64,000 bases of DNA from the NCBI GenBank assembly GCA_028386065.3, contig JAKUCV010000869.1, positions 79,900 through 143,899 on the forward strand. The letters are read 5' to 3'. Both the position numbers and the translations under genes were made by a program. Positions 44,374 through 56,398 of this stretch are shown in pieces (positions within the stretch are counted from its first letter, which is position 1; every line of letters starts with the position of its first letter). A model generated the notes under the pieces. It made no database searches. It saw only the letters and a list, made by a program, of their open reading frames with translations, and was not told the DNA's origin. This DNA comes from Turnera subulata. Taxonomy: Eukaryota > Streptophyta > Magnoliopsida > Malpighiales > Passifloraceae.

Positions 44374-45616
44374 TCACTTGCCTCCCTTCTTGGCAGCAGA
44401 TTTGGTCACCTTGGCACCAGATGGATCCTTCTTCTCCACGCTCTTGATGACTCCCACAGCAACAGTCTGGCGCATATCCCTAACGGCAAAACGACCAAGT
44501 GGGGGATACTCTGAGAAAGTCTCCACCACCATGGGCTTGGTGGGAATCATCTTCACCATACCAGCATCACCGTTCTTCAAGAACTTGGGCTCCTTCTCAA
44601 GCTCCTTACCAGAACGCCTGTCAATCTTGGTCAGGAGTTCAGCAAATTTGACTGCAATGTGGGAAGTGTGGCAGTCAAGAACTGGGGCATAACCGTTTCC
44701 AATCTGACCAGGGTGGTTCATGATGATAACTTGTGATGTGAAGTTGGCTGCCTCCTTAGCAGGGTCATCCTTGGAGTTTGAAGCAACATAACCACGCTTC
44801 AGATCCTTCACAGCAACATTCTTCACGTTGAACCCAACATTGTCACCTGGAAGTGCCTCTTGGAGAGCCTCGTGGTAAAGGTTGGTGGATCTCTCAATCA
44901 TGTTGTCTCCCTCAAATCCAGAGATGGGGACGAAGGGGATTTTGTCAGGGTTGTACCCCACCTTCTTCAAGTATGAGGACACTTCCTTCACGATTTCATC
45001 GTACCTGGCCTTAGAGTACTTGGGCGTGGTAGCATCCATCTGCAAAGCAAGGCGACAATACAAATGAGATGCAATAAAAAAACAACTTTAGCAAAAAGCA
45101 CAATTCATCACTTTATAAACAATATATCAAAGAACAGCACAGTCAGAAACAAACCTTGTTGCAGCAGCAAATCATTTGCTTCACACCAAGGGTGAAAGCA
45201 AGGAGAGCATGCTCACGGGTCTGTCCATCCTTGGAAATACCAGCCTCGAAACCACCAGTGGTGGAATCAATGATAAGCACAGCACAATCAGCCTGGGAAG
45301 TACCAGTAATCATGTTCTTGATAAAGTCACGGTGTCCAGGGGCATCAATGACTGTGCAGTAGTACTTGGTGGTCTCGAATTTCCACAGAGCAATATCAAT
45401 GGTGATACCACGCTCACGCTCGGCCTTGAGCTTGTCAAGCACCCAGGCGTACTTGAAGGACCTCTTGTTCATCTCAGCAGCTTCCTTCTCGAACCTCTCA
45501 ATCACACGCTTGTCAATACCTCCCAGCTTGTAGATCAAGTGACCAGTGGTGGTCGACTTCCCGGAGTCGACATGGCCAATAACCACGATGTTGATGTGAG
45601 TCTTCTCCTTACCCAT
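44374..45616 (-). CDS. eEF1A: eEF1A copy 3 with in-frame 74-residue deletion
   Basis: Exons 45616-45155 and 45039-44374; the frame is open to the normal stop, 375 aa. Compared with copies 1 and 2, residues about 209-282 are gone: the protein jumps from STNL to HEALQE at 44876-44880. Lost are the last strand and helix of the GTPase domain and the first half of domain 2, which in the family binds the aminoacyl end of tRNA. G1, G3 and NKMD remain. The rest is residue-identical to the full copies, and the leader intron (45633-46109), telo-box and TATA-like element are intact, so it is probably transcribed. It can hardly serve in translation. A recent pseudogene is the plain reading; a truncated regulatory form is possible. 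Confidence 0.93.
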
Positions 45617-46109
45617 AGTGAATCGTCAAACACTGCAGCGCAAGCAAGGACAGTTTTAGCAAACAAAGCTTTAACTCCACAGCTTTGGAAAGGTACCCAG
45701 ATAAACAACATATACAGTTTAACTCAAATCGTAACAAGTAAAGGACCGATGTTTATACAAACAATAAACAATATAAATAACAGAAAACAATATAAACAAC
45801 AGAAAACAGCAAACAAGGCCAGCAAAAGTAAACTAATCTCCTGGATCTACACATCCTCGACAGACAATAACTTTTTGAAGTAAAGAAGGCAAAAACAGTA
45901 TACCCATTCGAATTATTTCAAGTGAAAATCGTAACAGTTAACACATAAAAGGAACACAAATAAATCGAGAGATCTAAGATAACAGAAATCTGAAATCCCT
46001 AAGGAATCATCGATGATTAGTAGCAGCCAAAGCACGTAAGATCCACAAACAGAGAAGCTAAGCGGATTTAAGAGCAAGTCATTAAAGAAAAAAGAAACGA
46101 GACGCGAAC

Positions 46110-46240
46110 CTGAAGCGAGAAAGGTAGTGAGCTATGGAGAGCAGCTAAAACCCTAGCCGCGAGAGAAGCGATGGGGAGGAGTGTAAAACCAAAATAGAAG
46201 TGAGGAGAGAGTGATAGGGTTTACTGATATTTAAGGGCAC
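46110..46240 (-). promoter_or_regulatory. eEF1A copy 3 promoter and leader exon
   Basis: Telo-box AAACCCTAG at 46148-46156 (plus-strand reading). TATA-like TTAAATATC on the minus strand at 46233-46225. The leader exon begins at the donor at 46110. Confidence 0.7.
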
Positions 46241-46980
46241 CAGGGAGATGTTTTTGTTTCCCAAAATGTCCTCGTACAAGAGTCGTTATTCCCAATATGT
46301 CAATTATAAAGCGGTTTTGTTCCACTGAGGCAATCTAGGGCGGAACAGTAACGGGTGGTAACTACGTTATGGGCCTGCATATTAGTGGGCTGTTGTTCAG
46401 GCTTTCGATTAAAATAGCCTGCGTGTGACTCATCTAGCCCAATGGGCTTCTCATGGTAGTTAGGAACCTTGGGCTAATTGGGTGAACTGTTTGTAAAATA
46501 CTCTTGAATAGGATCTTTTGTAAATTTTCATGTTACAAGATTTTATTTAATATCAAAATATATTTTGATGATAACATCATGTATTAATAATTATAATATA
46601 TATAATAATAATTAAATTATTTGTTTTTATGGCCAATTTGATTTGTTTGTTTGTTGGAGGAAATTGCAATTATTTATCTAGAAGAATCCAAAAGTTTTAC
46701 CTTTATATAATTTAAGATACATATATGTATGTGTATATATTATAAATGTTAGTAGTTTTGGAAAAAAAGAGATAAAGGGTAATGATAATATAAAATGATG
46801 ACTTAATGTTCATATTTTTTTCCCAATAATGGGACATTCACGTCATTTTTGTCATTTAGTCCAAGTTCAGTCCACATACAACCAAACATCATTTATCTCG
46901 ACTAGGCTTTAGTCCATGGTGTACAATCCACACAACCAAACGTAGTCTGGACTTGCCTAGCCCAGTCCAGTCTATGTCTA
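46241..46980. other. Intergenic, AT-rich
   Basis: No gene. 46850-46980 and 49800-49850 contain related AGTCCA/TGGACT and ACCAAACG/CAAACGG motifs on opposite strands and may be the arms of an older small inverted-repeat element into which the solo LTR inserted. This is weak. Confidence 0.4.
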
Positions 46981-49799
46981 TGAAACGCCCCGATCCGTAT
47001 TTACCGTTATACACAGTAAACACGTGGGACCACATTATATTACAGAAACCACAATAGTGAACATCACAACCAACAGTATTGATACAATAAAAGTACATAA
47101 TACATCAACAATACTTGTCCCGATACGGGGACATTATTACAACAAACAACCGAATCAAGAAATAAAATGCAAGCAGCGGAAGTCTTAATATAACACAGCA
47201 ATAGGCAACAGTATAAACATGATGCAACGCAGGATGGATCCGGGCCTGGCAGAGGGTGCGCCACAGCTTGCCTCGTACGTACCTGAGCTACGCACAAACA
47301 AACTACGCGACCAGGTCACGCAGGCGAGGGGTGAGTCCGAAGTGCTCACCGGGTAAAATCCATAAGCAGATATACATATACAACAACCGTAAATAATCCA
47401 AGTCACATCAACAACAATTACTAAGGATCACACAAACCCTAAATAACACACTCTGTGATTCTAGACACGCTATACCAATTTTATTATCAGGGCCCCTATC
47501 ACTAGTTAAATGATGGCTGTCGCCTGGTAGTCAAGCTAGCTAGCCCGTGGACTCCGCCCTGGTACCTCCACGTAAAACTGGCACAGACAGGGAGCAGACC
47601 CCAAGCACACTCTCCCCCAGCTCCTAAAATAAAATTGGTACAGACAGAGAGCAGACCCCAAGCACACTCTCCCCCAGCACCATAAAAATAAGACTACCAT
47701 CTGGCTATTCCAACATTTAACTGTGACTTACTAGATGTCTAAGTGTGACCAGTTTTATTATTCCTAGTTACTTAATTCCTATTATCCTCCATTATCTCAT
47801 TATCCCGAGCAGGCTCACAGCCTCTCCGCTCGTCTGGATAATACAAGCTCATTTAACTGGTACCCTCGGTACTCTACTCCCACAATTTCACAGTCAACAA
47901 CAACAACAGTAATAATCTACTAGTACCAACATTTCTAACATTATCAATAACATCAACAGTAGCATCAATTCGGCAACATCAATGGCAACAAATATCATTT
48001 AAATTCAATTCACAACAACCATTCACAGCCACAAGAATTATTCAAGCATATAACACCCAAACAGCAACTTGGTACTACGGCAGTATATAAATAATTACTT
48101 ATCCTCACCTTAGCCGATTTCCTATTCCTGATAGTCCTCGAAGTGTTCCGGCTCAGGCTCCTCGGGGTACTGCTCGTTATCAATTCCTATATCAAACAAC
48201 AATTTATGCACATATAAGATGATATGCAAATGCTCGGCTATTACTGTAAGCTGTAAAAATAATTACTGGACCTACTCGGTACTCCCCGGGTTATTCCCAC
48301 TATCGTCATAATTTGCCATTTAATTACATAGGCCGGAAATATGCTATTATAACTATATCTGGTTATTATTTCGGTACATATTTACTTTGATAATACCCTT
48401 TCCGTTATTATTTTCCTTGAGTATGTACTTTCCAAAATTATTATTATTTACCATGTATTTATATATATTCTAAAGTAATTATTTCCATTTAATATCCTTA
48501 TAATATTTTCCTATATTTTCCAGGTTATTCCCATAATTATTATTTTCCAAATTCTATTTCTTATTATTATTTTTAATTAAAACGAACTGGGCCAAGCTTT
48601 TCAGCCCAGGACAAGGCCCAAGGACAGGCCCAGGTGCCAAGGCTGCCAAGACCAGCAGCAGGCCCGCGTGAGCAGGTCCGTGCGCAGCCAGCAGCCCACC
48701 AGCCAAGGCCCAGCCCAAGACCGAACCCACACAGCCCAAGCTACACCCCACTATGCGCGGGTTGACCCGTTACCATGACCCAACCAAACGGGTCGTCTCC
48801 TTCCCCGAGCTCACCTTGAGCAGGAGGCGGCGGCGCGGTAGCGGACGGGAGCGAGGCAACGAAGGCAGTGGCGACGACGGCGAGGCCGCAGGCGGCGAGA
48901 GAGAAGATCTGCCGCGACTTGGGTCGGCGGCGTTGCGTGAGGAAGAGGTGGACTCGGGCGGATCTGGGCGGTGAGGACTCGTGGTCCGGTGGCTGCAGCG
49001 AGGGAGGGTAAGAGGCGTGGCCGCATGTTGTCGGGTACAGCTGCGGTCGTTCGTCGGCAGGGACGCCGGTCGCGTGAGGATGAAGTCGCGGCAGCTCGAG
49101 GTGGTGGTATCGGCTGCTCACGGTGGAAGAGGAAGAAGGTGGGGGTGGCGTTTGTACCCCAAACGACGACGTCTAGGGGTTGGGAGGCGGTGGTTCGGGT
49201 CGTGGTGTTTCTGTATTTTGTTTCTCTTTTTTTTTTCTTTTCTTTTTCTTTTTTTTTCCTACTTACTTTTCCTTTTCCTTTTTCTGGGTTTTGGTGAAAT
49301 GAAGGGAATTGGGTTGTATATTTTGTTTGAGGATTTGTACTAGAGGTTGAAGTTGTAGAGGAATTTTGCAGAAGAAGGTGAGCTGGGTGGTTTGGTGTGT
49401 TTTTTTTTTGCAGGTGGTGAAGAGTATGGCAAAATAAATCATGCAGGGTCACAAGTCACACAGGAGGCAGCTCACGGGCACACAGGAGGAGGCGGCTGCA
49501 TTATGCAGTCGTGTCCCTTCCGGACCAGAAAATATCTATTATACCCCCTTGACTTAATTTCTGGCCCGATAATACGAGGTTAAACCTGACTTTTCTGAAG
49601 ATTCTTGGACCCAAAAAATTCCAACTTTGGTCCGTAAAATCCGCAGAAAAATCCCGAGCGTGGGACAGAGCTCGGTTTCGGAATCCGATGCATAATTTAC
49701 CCTGAAATAATTACCCAAGAATATTTTTATTTGGTAAATTACTGTACAAAGCGTTTTTACAGTCCCGGTAAAATGTAAATTTTTACCCGGGCTGTTACA
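46981..49799 (-). mobile_element. Solo LTR, 2.8 kb, related Ty3-like family 2
   Basis: Starts TGAAACGCCCC and ends GGGCTGTTACA. Flanking pentamers are GTCTA (46976-46980) and GTCCA (49800-49804), 4 of 5 matching. Blocks such as ATTTTATTATCAGGGCCC and CCCGAGCAGGCT are shared with the family-1 LTRs, but overall it is clearly diverged and shorter. A GC-rich part (48590-49170) precedes a T-rich tract (49215-49290). Confidence 0.78.
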
Positions 49800-49858
49800 G
49801 TCCACTTGGACTTGGACTGGCAAGTCCCACGTTCCAAACGGTGCCTAGGGTAGTGATA

Positions 49859-51225
49859 GGATTAATTACATTTTGACCCCCTGTATTTCGGTTTATTTTT
49901 TAGTCACCTTCTGAACTTTTTTTTTTTTCATCAATCGACCACCTGAGCTCCCAATTTCATGCAATTGACCCCCTCTATCCATGGGCAGATGGATTCCGTC
50001 ACTTGCACTAATGGAATGCAGGGATGGATGACACGTGGCAATATCCTAATCATAAAGTGATTTTCTTTCAAAAAATAAAAAATTCAAACAAAAAATAATA
50101 AAAAAAGAAAAAAAGAAATATCATATATCTGATAAAAAAATTACAAATTCAGTCTTCAATTTCTTCTTCCTCAAATTACTCCAACCTTTCACGGTTTCAC
50201 CTCCCCCTCCTCTTTCGCGTTGAACAAATTGACTCAAAACCAAGCCTATCTCATCCTCCACAACCCAACAACCACCGTCCAAACCCGCCGTAACAACAAC
50301 CATCACCGCCACCACACACGACAACACACACAACCCAATCGGGTTAGATTCACAACGACAAAACAAAGGGAAGACGAAGAGGGGCAGAGAAGGCGCAGAG
50401 GCTTACCAAACGACGACGGAAGAAACCGAAGCGACGCCTCAGCGACCCCTCGCGTCCAAATCGAGCCTCCTTAGCACTATCTGCAAAATGAGGTTGTGGG
50501 TGATCACATTGGGGCCGATGCCCGCCTGGGTGATGAAGTGGTGGAGGGAGAGGTCGGAGTACTTGGACTGACGGAGGAGGGCGGTGAGGACGGCGTTGAC
50601 GGTGTAGATGGTGGGGCGGCAGTTGGAGTAGACGGAGTGGAGGGTATAGAGGGCGGCCTCGGTGAGGTCGTTCTCGCAGATGAGGGTGAGGATCTTGTTG
50701 TGGAGGTCGAGGCACTTCTCGGCGAGGGCGAAGACCGGTTCGGGGAGCTTCGGGGCGTTGGGATTCTGGATGGGTTTCGGGGGGAGGCGCTGCCTGGGTT
50801 GCTGGTTGCGGTCGAGGGAGGAGAGCGGGGGCGCGCTTGCGGCGGCGGCGCTCGGTGGCTGCTTCTTTGGTGGTGGAGGAAGCGAGGAATAAGAAATGAA
50901 GAAAAAAAAAGAAAAAAAGAGTGGCAGGAATAGAAAAGAAGAAAAAAAAAAAAGAAAGGAAGAAAGAAAAAAAAGAGTGTGGATGGAGAAGAAGAAAAGA
51001 GGAAAAAAATAGAAGAAGAAAAATAAAATTTTGGGCGGTGAGGATTTGGACACGTGGCACAAATCCGTGGCCTCCGTTTGTCAAATTGACGGAACCGAAC
51101 TGACGTTGGACGGAGGGGGTCAATTGCATGAAATTAGGAGTTCAGGTGGTCAGTTGATGAAAAAAAAGTTCAGGTGGTGACTCTAAAATAAACTAGAATA
51201 CAGGGGGTCTAAACGTAATTAACCC
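49859..51225. mobile_element. MULE-E: Pack-MULE carrying a PPR gene fragment
   Basis: 9-bp target duplication GTAGTGATA at 49850-49858 and 51226-51234. Inverted repeats of about 130 bp begin GGATTAATTAC / GGGTTAATTAC and hold GACCCCCTGTATT and CATGCAATTGACCCCCTC. Between them lies a GC-rich coding-like insert on the minus strand (see next entry), the definition of a gene-capturing Mutator-like element. No transposase. Confidence 0.87.
50480..50885 (-). pseudogene. Captured PPR protein fragment
   Basis: Open minus-strand stretch: a Pro/Ala-rich organelle-presequence-like part, then [55 protein letters not shown] and [13 protein letters not shown], with the helix-pair periodicity of pentatricopeptide repeats (about 3 repeats). 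Homology stops at about 50480, where the frame runs into unrelated sequence, so only the 5' part of a host PPR gene was taken. The donor gene is not in the window. Expression is unknown. Confidence 0.82.
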
Positions 51226-51234
51226 GTAGTGATA

Positions 51235-51361
51235 CTTGGTGAGTAACATAATCAATTATTAACGAAGAAAACCATAATCAATTATTAATGAAGAAAAGAA
51301 ATGTCGACACTAAAGGCAATGAATTTTTTTTGTGTTTTGGCTAGTAAAACTACTTCCTTGC
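51235..51361. other. Short host spacer between MULE-E and the LTR element
   Basis: 127 bp; ends with the CTTGC duplication (51357-51361) of the next element. Confidence 0.6.
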
Positions 51362-54300
51362 TGAAACACCCTGACCTAAATTCACCCAACTAACAGTAAT
51401 TACGGCAAACAGTACCACCACGTGGCCAACATATCATTAAAGCAGGAACACATATTAATAAAAGGAAAAATAGACAATCAAAAACACAATCTCGTCACCT
51501 TGTGGGGACATCAACATTTGCACAGCGGAAGCATTTTCTAGATATTCAGTAACATTATATATGCAAGACACAATGCCTACTATTGGATCCGAGTCTTGTC
51601 CGAGGTGACGCCACAGCCGCCGGTATGCAAACCTAACCTGCAGGAACTGTGTGAGGGGTGAGACCAACCACTGTCTCACCGATAAACAAATAAACCACAG
51701 TATACATACAACCGCAAATACACCAAGATAACACAGAACACATTAGAAGTACAGCAAGCACAAACACAATATCGGTATCAACTTACCTGAACTAACTATA
51801 CGTCAGACTTCTTATGGTAAAGCTAATCTCATAAACTCACCGACACTTGACGATAGACTACCAATTTTATTATTAGGGCCCTGTCACGTAATAAGTATTG
51901 GCCGTGCCTGGTAGCCAGGTTAGCTAACCCCAGGGTACTCCCCGTTAATCCATAAATATCACAAATCATATCACAAATAACCGAGTCCCGCAGTCCTCGG
52001 CGGAAGTCCCGCAGTCCTTCCTATAACAAATCAACTGAGTCCCGCAGTCCTCAGCCGGGAGTCCACGCAGTCCTCCCTATCATATCACAAATCACAAGGC
52101 GACTACCATCTGGCCGTACCAATACCTGTCACGTGACAACCTAGATGTCTAGATGTTATTACCACTGTTTATTATTATTTCTTATTCCACTGTCCAACAG
52201 TAACTCATCATATTCACGTTCCCGAGCAGGCTCTCAGCCTCACAGCTCCTCAGGGAAACCAATCACAATGTCAGAATACCGGGTCACTATCACTAATAAC
52301 TCAATATCTCGTATCTCGTATGGTCATCACAATATTCACATCAACATCACAGAGTTCAATATTCAATCACAATAGTCATCAAACACATAACAATAATCAC
52401 AATAGCAGCCAACAATAACATGACAGGCACAACAAGATAACATATGAGAAAGATGATCAATCAAACATACGGGGTACCACGGGCAGCATACCGAAGTTTA
52501 TAAGTTTATATCCTCACCTGGTACTCCAGAAAATTGACATCCGATTAAGCCTCGATGTTCCTATATTTATAACAAAAATAATCACATATGATGCACAGAT
52601 AGTAATGATCATGCATGATGCCGGTTTTAGAAATTATTATACGGCCTGTCTTATACCATATCTAATTTTATTATCTCCTTAGTTTTCTTTATTATGAATT
52701 TAGCCTCTTTATTCGATATACCAATTATACTTAATTTCGAATTTAAATTGAACCGAGCTTAAAACCAAACCCGAGCATCCAAGCCGATATTCCGGCCCAT
52801 TAGACGCTCGTGTCAAATACATACTCATTAGGTAAGTTATGTATAACCACATATTTTTATAGTCGATACTATTTTAGTCATTTAAGGTAAATATAATACA
52901 ATAAATACATGTATGCATATAACCGATAGTGTAAAATAATAATACCATTGTTACGTTAGTAAATTACTTCCGGTAAATTAACATTCCTGGCATAGCCATA
53001 AAATAGATTTTGTATGGTTCATGTAAAAGACTTATAAATATGTAGTTAAGTCCAAATGGAATAATATCATTTTTAATCCGTGAATTAAGTTGCTAATTAC
53101 TTAATTACATGTATATATATATATGCTAAAAGAGGTAATTATTCTCAATAAGGTAAAAATGAATGTATATGCATTTAGTATTCGAAGTTTATAAAATAGG
53201 GAAGATACTTAAATACATGAATAATGTACTTAAATTTAAATAGTACTATTAGTAATAAGTTAGCTTAGCCAAGCGTATGGTATAAAATGTTTATAACGTA
53301 CAGTTGCAAAAGTGATACTTATAATTTCATATATGCCAAAAATTATAACTTGCTAACAACATACTAAAATTAATATAACGTGATTTAGTTTTTGGTAAAG
53401 TTATACCATTACAAGACATAATGTAGTCATGAAATTAAATCGTATTTTAATATTAATTAGGTTAATTAATTGTTTATTTAACGTCATTTAAATGTCCTGT
53501 CCGTTAATATCGTTCGGGTTCGTTAAGTATGCATAAGGACGGTCCAAGGCTCGGGTTTACCCAAAGTCCATTTCCGGGCTCGCCGGAAAATTCCCGGGAC
53601 GCTGGAATCTCGCCGGAGTTACTGTTTACAGCAACAAAACAACCCCAAAAACTCCAATCCACGTCCAGCTCCACCACTGTTCTTCGTCCAACAATACATC
53701 CAAACCACCCAAACAACACCGGCTAGCTAGCCACTGCCCGGAAACCTCAAATCCATTCAAACAACACAAGCCACAACACAACCAAGACCAATTAGCAACA
53801 TCCCCAGAGAAAACAAAGAAAAGGAAACGAAGAGAAGAGAAAGGAGGCGCGACCAGACTTACCAGTCTCGGCCTCGTCGACGGCGGCTCAAAGGAAGAGG
53901 ACAGGGCGGCACGGCGCTTGAGGGAGAAGAGAGGAGCAGATCGGTGGCGGTACAGGGAGGAGGCTGGTGGCGGCGTGGAAAAGAGGAGAGGAGAAACGGT
54001 GGCGCTGGCTTCTCGAGGCGGCGAGCAGCGTGTCTGCAGGGGACGGCGGCGTCACGGGAAAGCAGTAGGAGAGGGGGAGGAAGGAGGCTGAGGCAGGGGA
54101 AAAGGGAGAAGGGATGAGGCAGTCTCGGGTTAGTGGTGGTCTCGGTGAAGAAGAAGGCAGAGGAGGGTGGACGGCGGCAGCGGCTTGGTGAGAGAGAGAG
54201 GCGGTGCTTGGAGAGCAGTGGTGAAGAGAGGCGACGACACTTGGTGGTTGGTGGTGCTGTCGGCGCGGTCGCGTGCTGGTGGAGGAGAGCACGAGTGAGG

Positions 54301-54997
54301 AGAAGGCGGCGTGAGGGGAGGAGAAGGTAGAGGAGGTGTGAAGCAAGAGGGGAAGAGGAAGAAGGAAAGGAAGGGGAAGGCTGGGTTCGGCCGGTGGTGC
54401 CTAGGAGGAGAAGAAATGATTGATGGAGATGATTATGTGGGGAGAAGAAGATAAGGAAAAGAAAAATAAAGGAGGAGACAAGAGGAGTGGCCGGCAGGAG
54501 AAAAAAAATCAAGGGGAACAACGGGTAGTGGGGGGAAAAGGAGAAGGAAAAGAAAAGAAAAAAAAGAAAATATCTATCAATAATTGTAGGATTAGGCAGA
54601 AAAATCTGAGCCAGCAAAAGACCTATATGCCCTTCATGCTTCTCTTGTGTTTCAAAATATCCTAGGGGCATAATCGTCTTTTCGAAATTCGTCCCGGTTC
54701 TGAAATTACAACTTAGGCTCGGAAAATCCGATTAACTCTCCTGAGCGTTGTCCAAGTCTCGGAATTGAAAACCGAGGCTCGGTTAGCCGGGTAGAACTCT
54801 CGAAAGTTAATTCCGAGGCTCGATGATACTCCAAACGTTGTATATCCTTAGCAATCGAAATGAAGCTCGGTTACTCCCGGTAAAACTCGGAAAACCTGGT
54901 GCGGTAGAATTCACGGTTACAACGATAGAATCTATTTACCGTTGTAAGAGTTAAAATGACTCGGTAAAATCTCAAAAATTTTACCCGGGTCGTTACA
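51362..54997 (-). repeat. 3' LTR of the large element (3,636 bp)
   Basis: TGAAACACCC...GGTCGTTACA. Contains GAGTCCCGCAGTCCTC minisatellite units (51982-52080) and a long purine tract (about 54050-54570). Minus-strand frames over this tract are low-complexity Ser/Pro/Phe and not credible genes. Confidence 0.9.
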
Positions 54998-55141
54998 ATC
55001 TACCCACCTTAAAAAAAATTTCGTCCCCGAAATTCCGTGTCTTATCCGTGGGTCCTACCACGATAAGCTTCTGGTACACTCCACCAGGTGTCCGAACTCA
55101 ACGTGATATGTCGCTTATACCCTTACACGACATCTCATCTT

Positions 55142-55150
55142 CTATAAAAA
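55142..55150 (+). promoter_or_regulatory. TATA box upstream of antisense ORF a1
   Basis: CTATAAAAA ends 10 bp before the first ATG (55160). A start site about 30 bp downstream of it would fall past that ATG and favour the second, in-frame ATG at 55184 (GCCATGG context). Confidence 0.5.
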
Positions 55151-55183
55151 CCGAACCTCATGGCTGGCAATCCACACACAGCC

Positions 55184-55564
55184 ATGGACTCTCCACTGAG
55201 AACAAGAACGACCTCAGACTCGGAGGACAAAAGCTACATCGGCGGCAGAGCTTTCCAAACAAGCTCCGATGAAGAGGAACCTCCGAAGAAGCGCTTCAAG
55301 ACGAACATCATCGGCCTCAAGGAGCACATGGTCGTCTCCCCAAGACGACGAAAGAAGCGTGCCTCCAAGAAAGCTGAAGATCGCAAGGGCAAGGCGGTAG
55401 CTGAGAGCAGCACTCCGCAACAGAAGCTGACACAACTGAACTTCTCGCTGAAGAAGATCAGCTCGGCGGTAGCACAAATAGAACTGGCGTGCATGGAGCT
55501 CTTTCCTCACATGGAAAATGCCAAGAAGATTGTAAAAGATCTAGAGAAGCAAGTAACTCCATAG
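55184..55564 (+). CDS. Antisense ORF a1 of the large LTR element, 126 aa, nuclear-type basic protein
   Basis: Open frame from ATG 55184 (or 55160, 8 codons longer). An acidic patch SSDEEEPPKKRFK is followed by a bipartite-like basic cluster SPRRRKKRASKKAEDRKGK, which looks like a nuclear-localisation and nucleic-acid-binding region. A Leu/Ile-spaced helix at the C-terminus (LNFSLKKISSAVAQIELACM) could form a coiled coil. Family not recognised. It lies antisense to the element, with a TATA box upstream and AATAAAATAAA polyadenylation-like signals at about 55603. Whether it is used is unknown. Confidence 0.5.
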   Translation: MDSPLRTRTTSDSEDKSYIGGRAFQTSSDEEEPPKKRFKTNIIGLKEHMVVSPRRRKKRASKKAEDRKGKAVAESSTPQQKLTQLNFSLKKISSAVAQIELACMELFPHMENAKKIVKDLEKQVTP

Positions 55565-56282
55565 AGAGTACTTCTTCTCTGTTGTAAAACCTTATTATGA
55601 AATTAATAAAATAAATTTCCTTTCTAAATCAAAATCTCTTATGTTACGAAATCTTATGTTAAACGGAAAATAAAACCTCTCAAAGCAAAATAAAAATCAA
55701 CTATAAGAATATAAAATCAAATTTAAGGAAATTAAAAACAAAGCTCGTTTCACAAAATCAAAACAAAAAGAAATTAAAACCAAAACATGTTTCCATGAAC
55801 GGTGTTCGTATCGGACGTGAACATCCTCGCACCCAAGAAACGTGACACGTACAGCTAAGGTGACGTCTGTTAACCTCGTGAAAAAGATACCCGTTATCTG
55901 GCAAGGAGATGATCACGGGAGCGTCCTGTGTCCCTCGAAAGACACGTTACCCACTTGTCTACAATTGTCCGTATGAGCCAAAAACGTCTGAGATATCCGA
56001 ACAGCTGGGGGTTTGTCGCACATGCTCTCTACTCGAGGTGTGGTCCCATCCGTCTAGCCTCAACGGTCACAGATGCAAGTGATAAATGATGCAAAAAATA
56101 TAATAAAACCACGAAAAGAAAAGACAAGGTAGCCAGAGCGAAGAAAATCAAGAGATGGAAAAAGACTGAAAAACTCTGGCACGGGTCCGAAAAACGCGTA
56201 AAGTAACGAAACATTAAATACAGCAACGGTAAAATTCAAAAAGCAAAATCTTGAAAAACAGTAAACACGCTCCTCTTAAGAG

Positions 56283-56290
56283 TATAAAAT
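56283..56290 (+). promoter_or_regulatory. TATA box upstream of antisense ORF a2
   Basis: TATAAAAT lies 109 bp upstream of the ATG at 56399, a normal plant leader length. Confidence 0.45.
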
Positions 56291-56398
56291 AAACGGAGCG
56301 GTGAGAGTAAATCATCAAAACCTTTTGAAGCAACCAAACCGCTCAGGCAACAAACGACAAAACTCCGAAAAACAAAAACACTTACACGTCCCAACACA

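Noticed and set aside
46850..49858. A named small inverted-repeat element around the 2.8-kb solo LTR
   Set aside because: Only short motifs match between the two sides and no clean ends or target duplication could be fixed.
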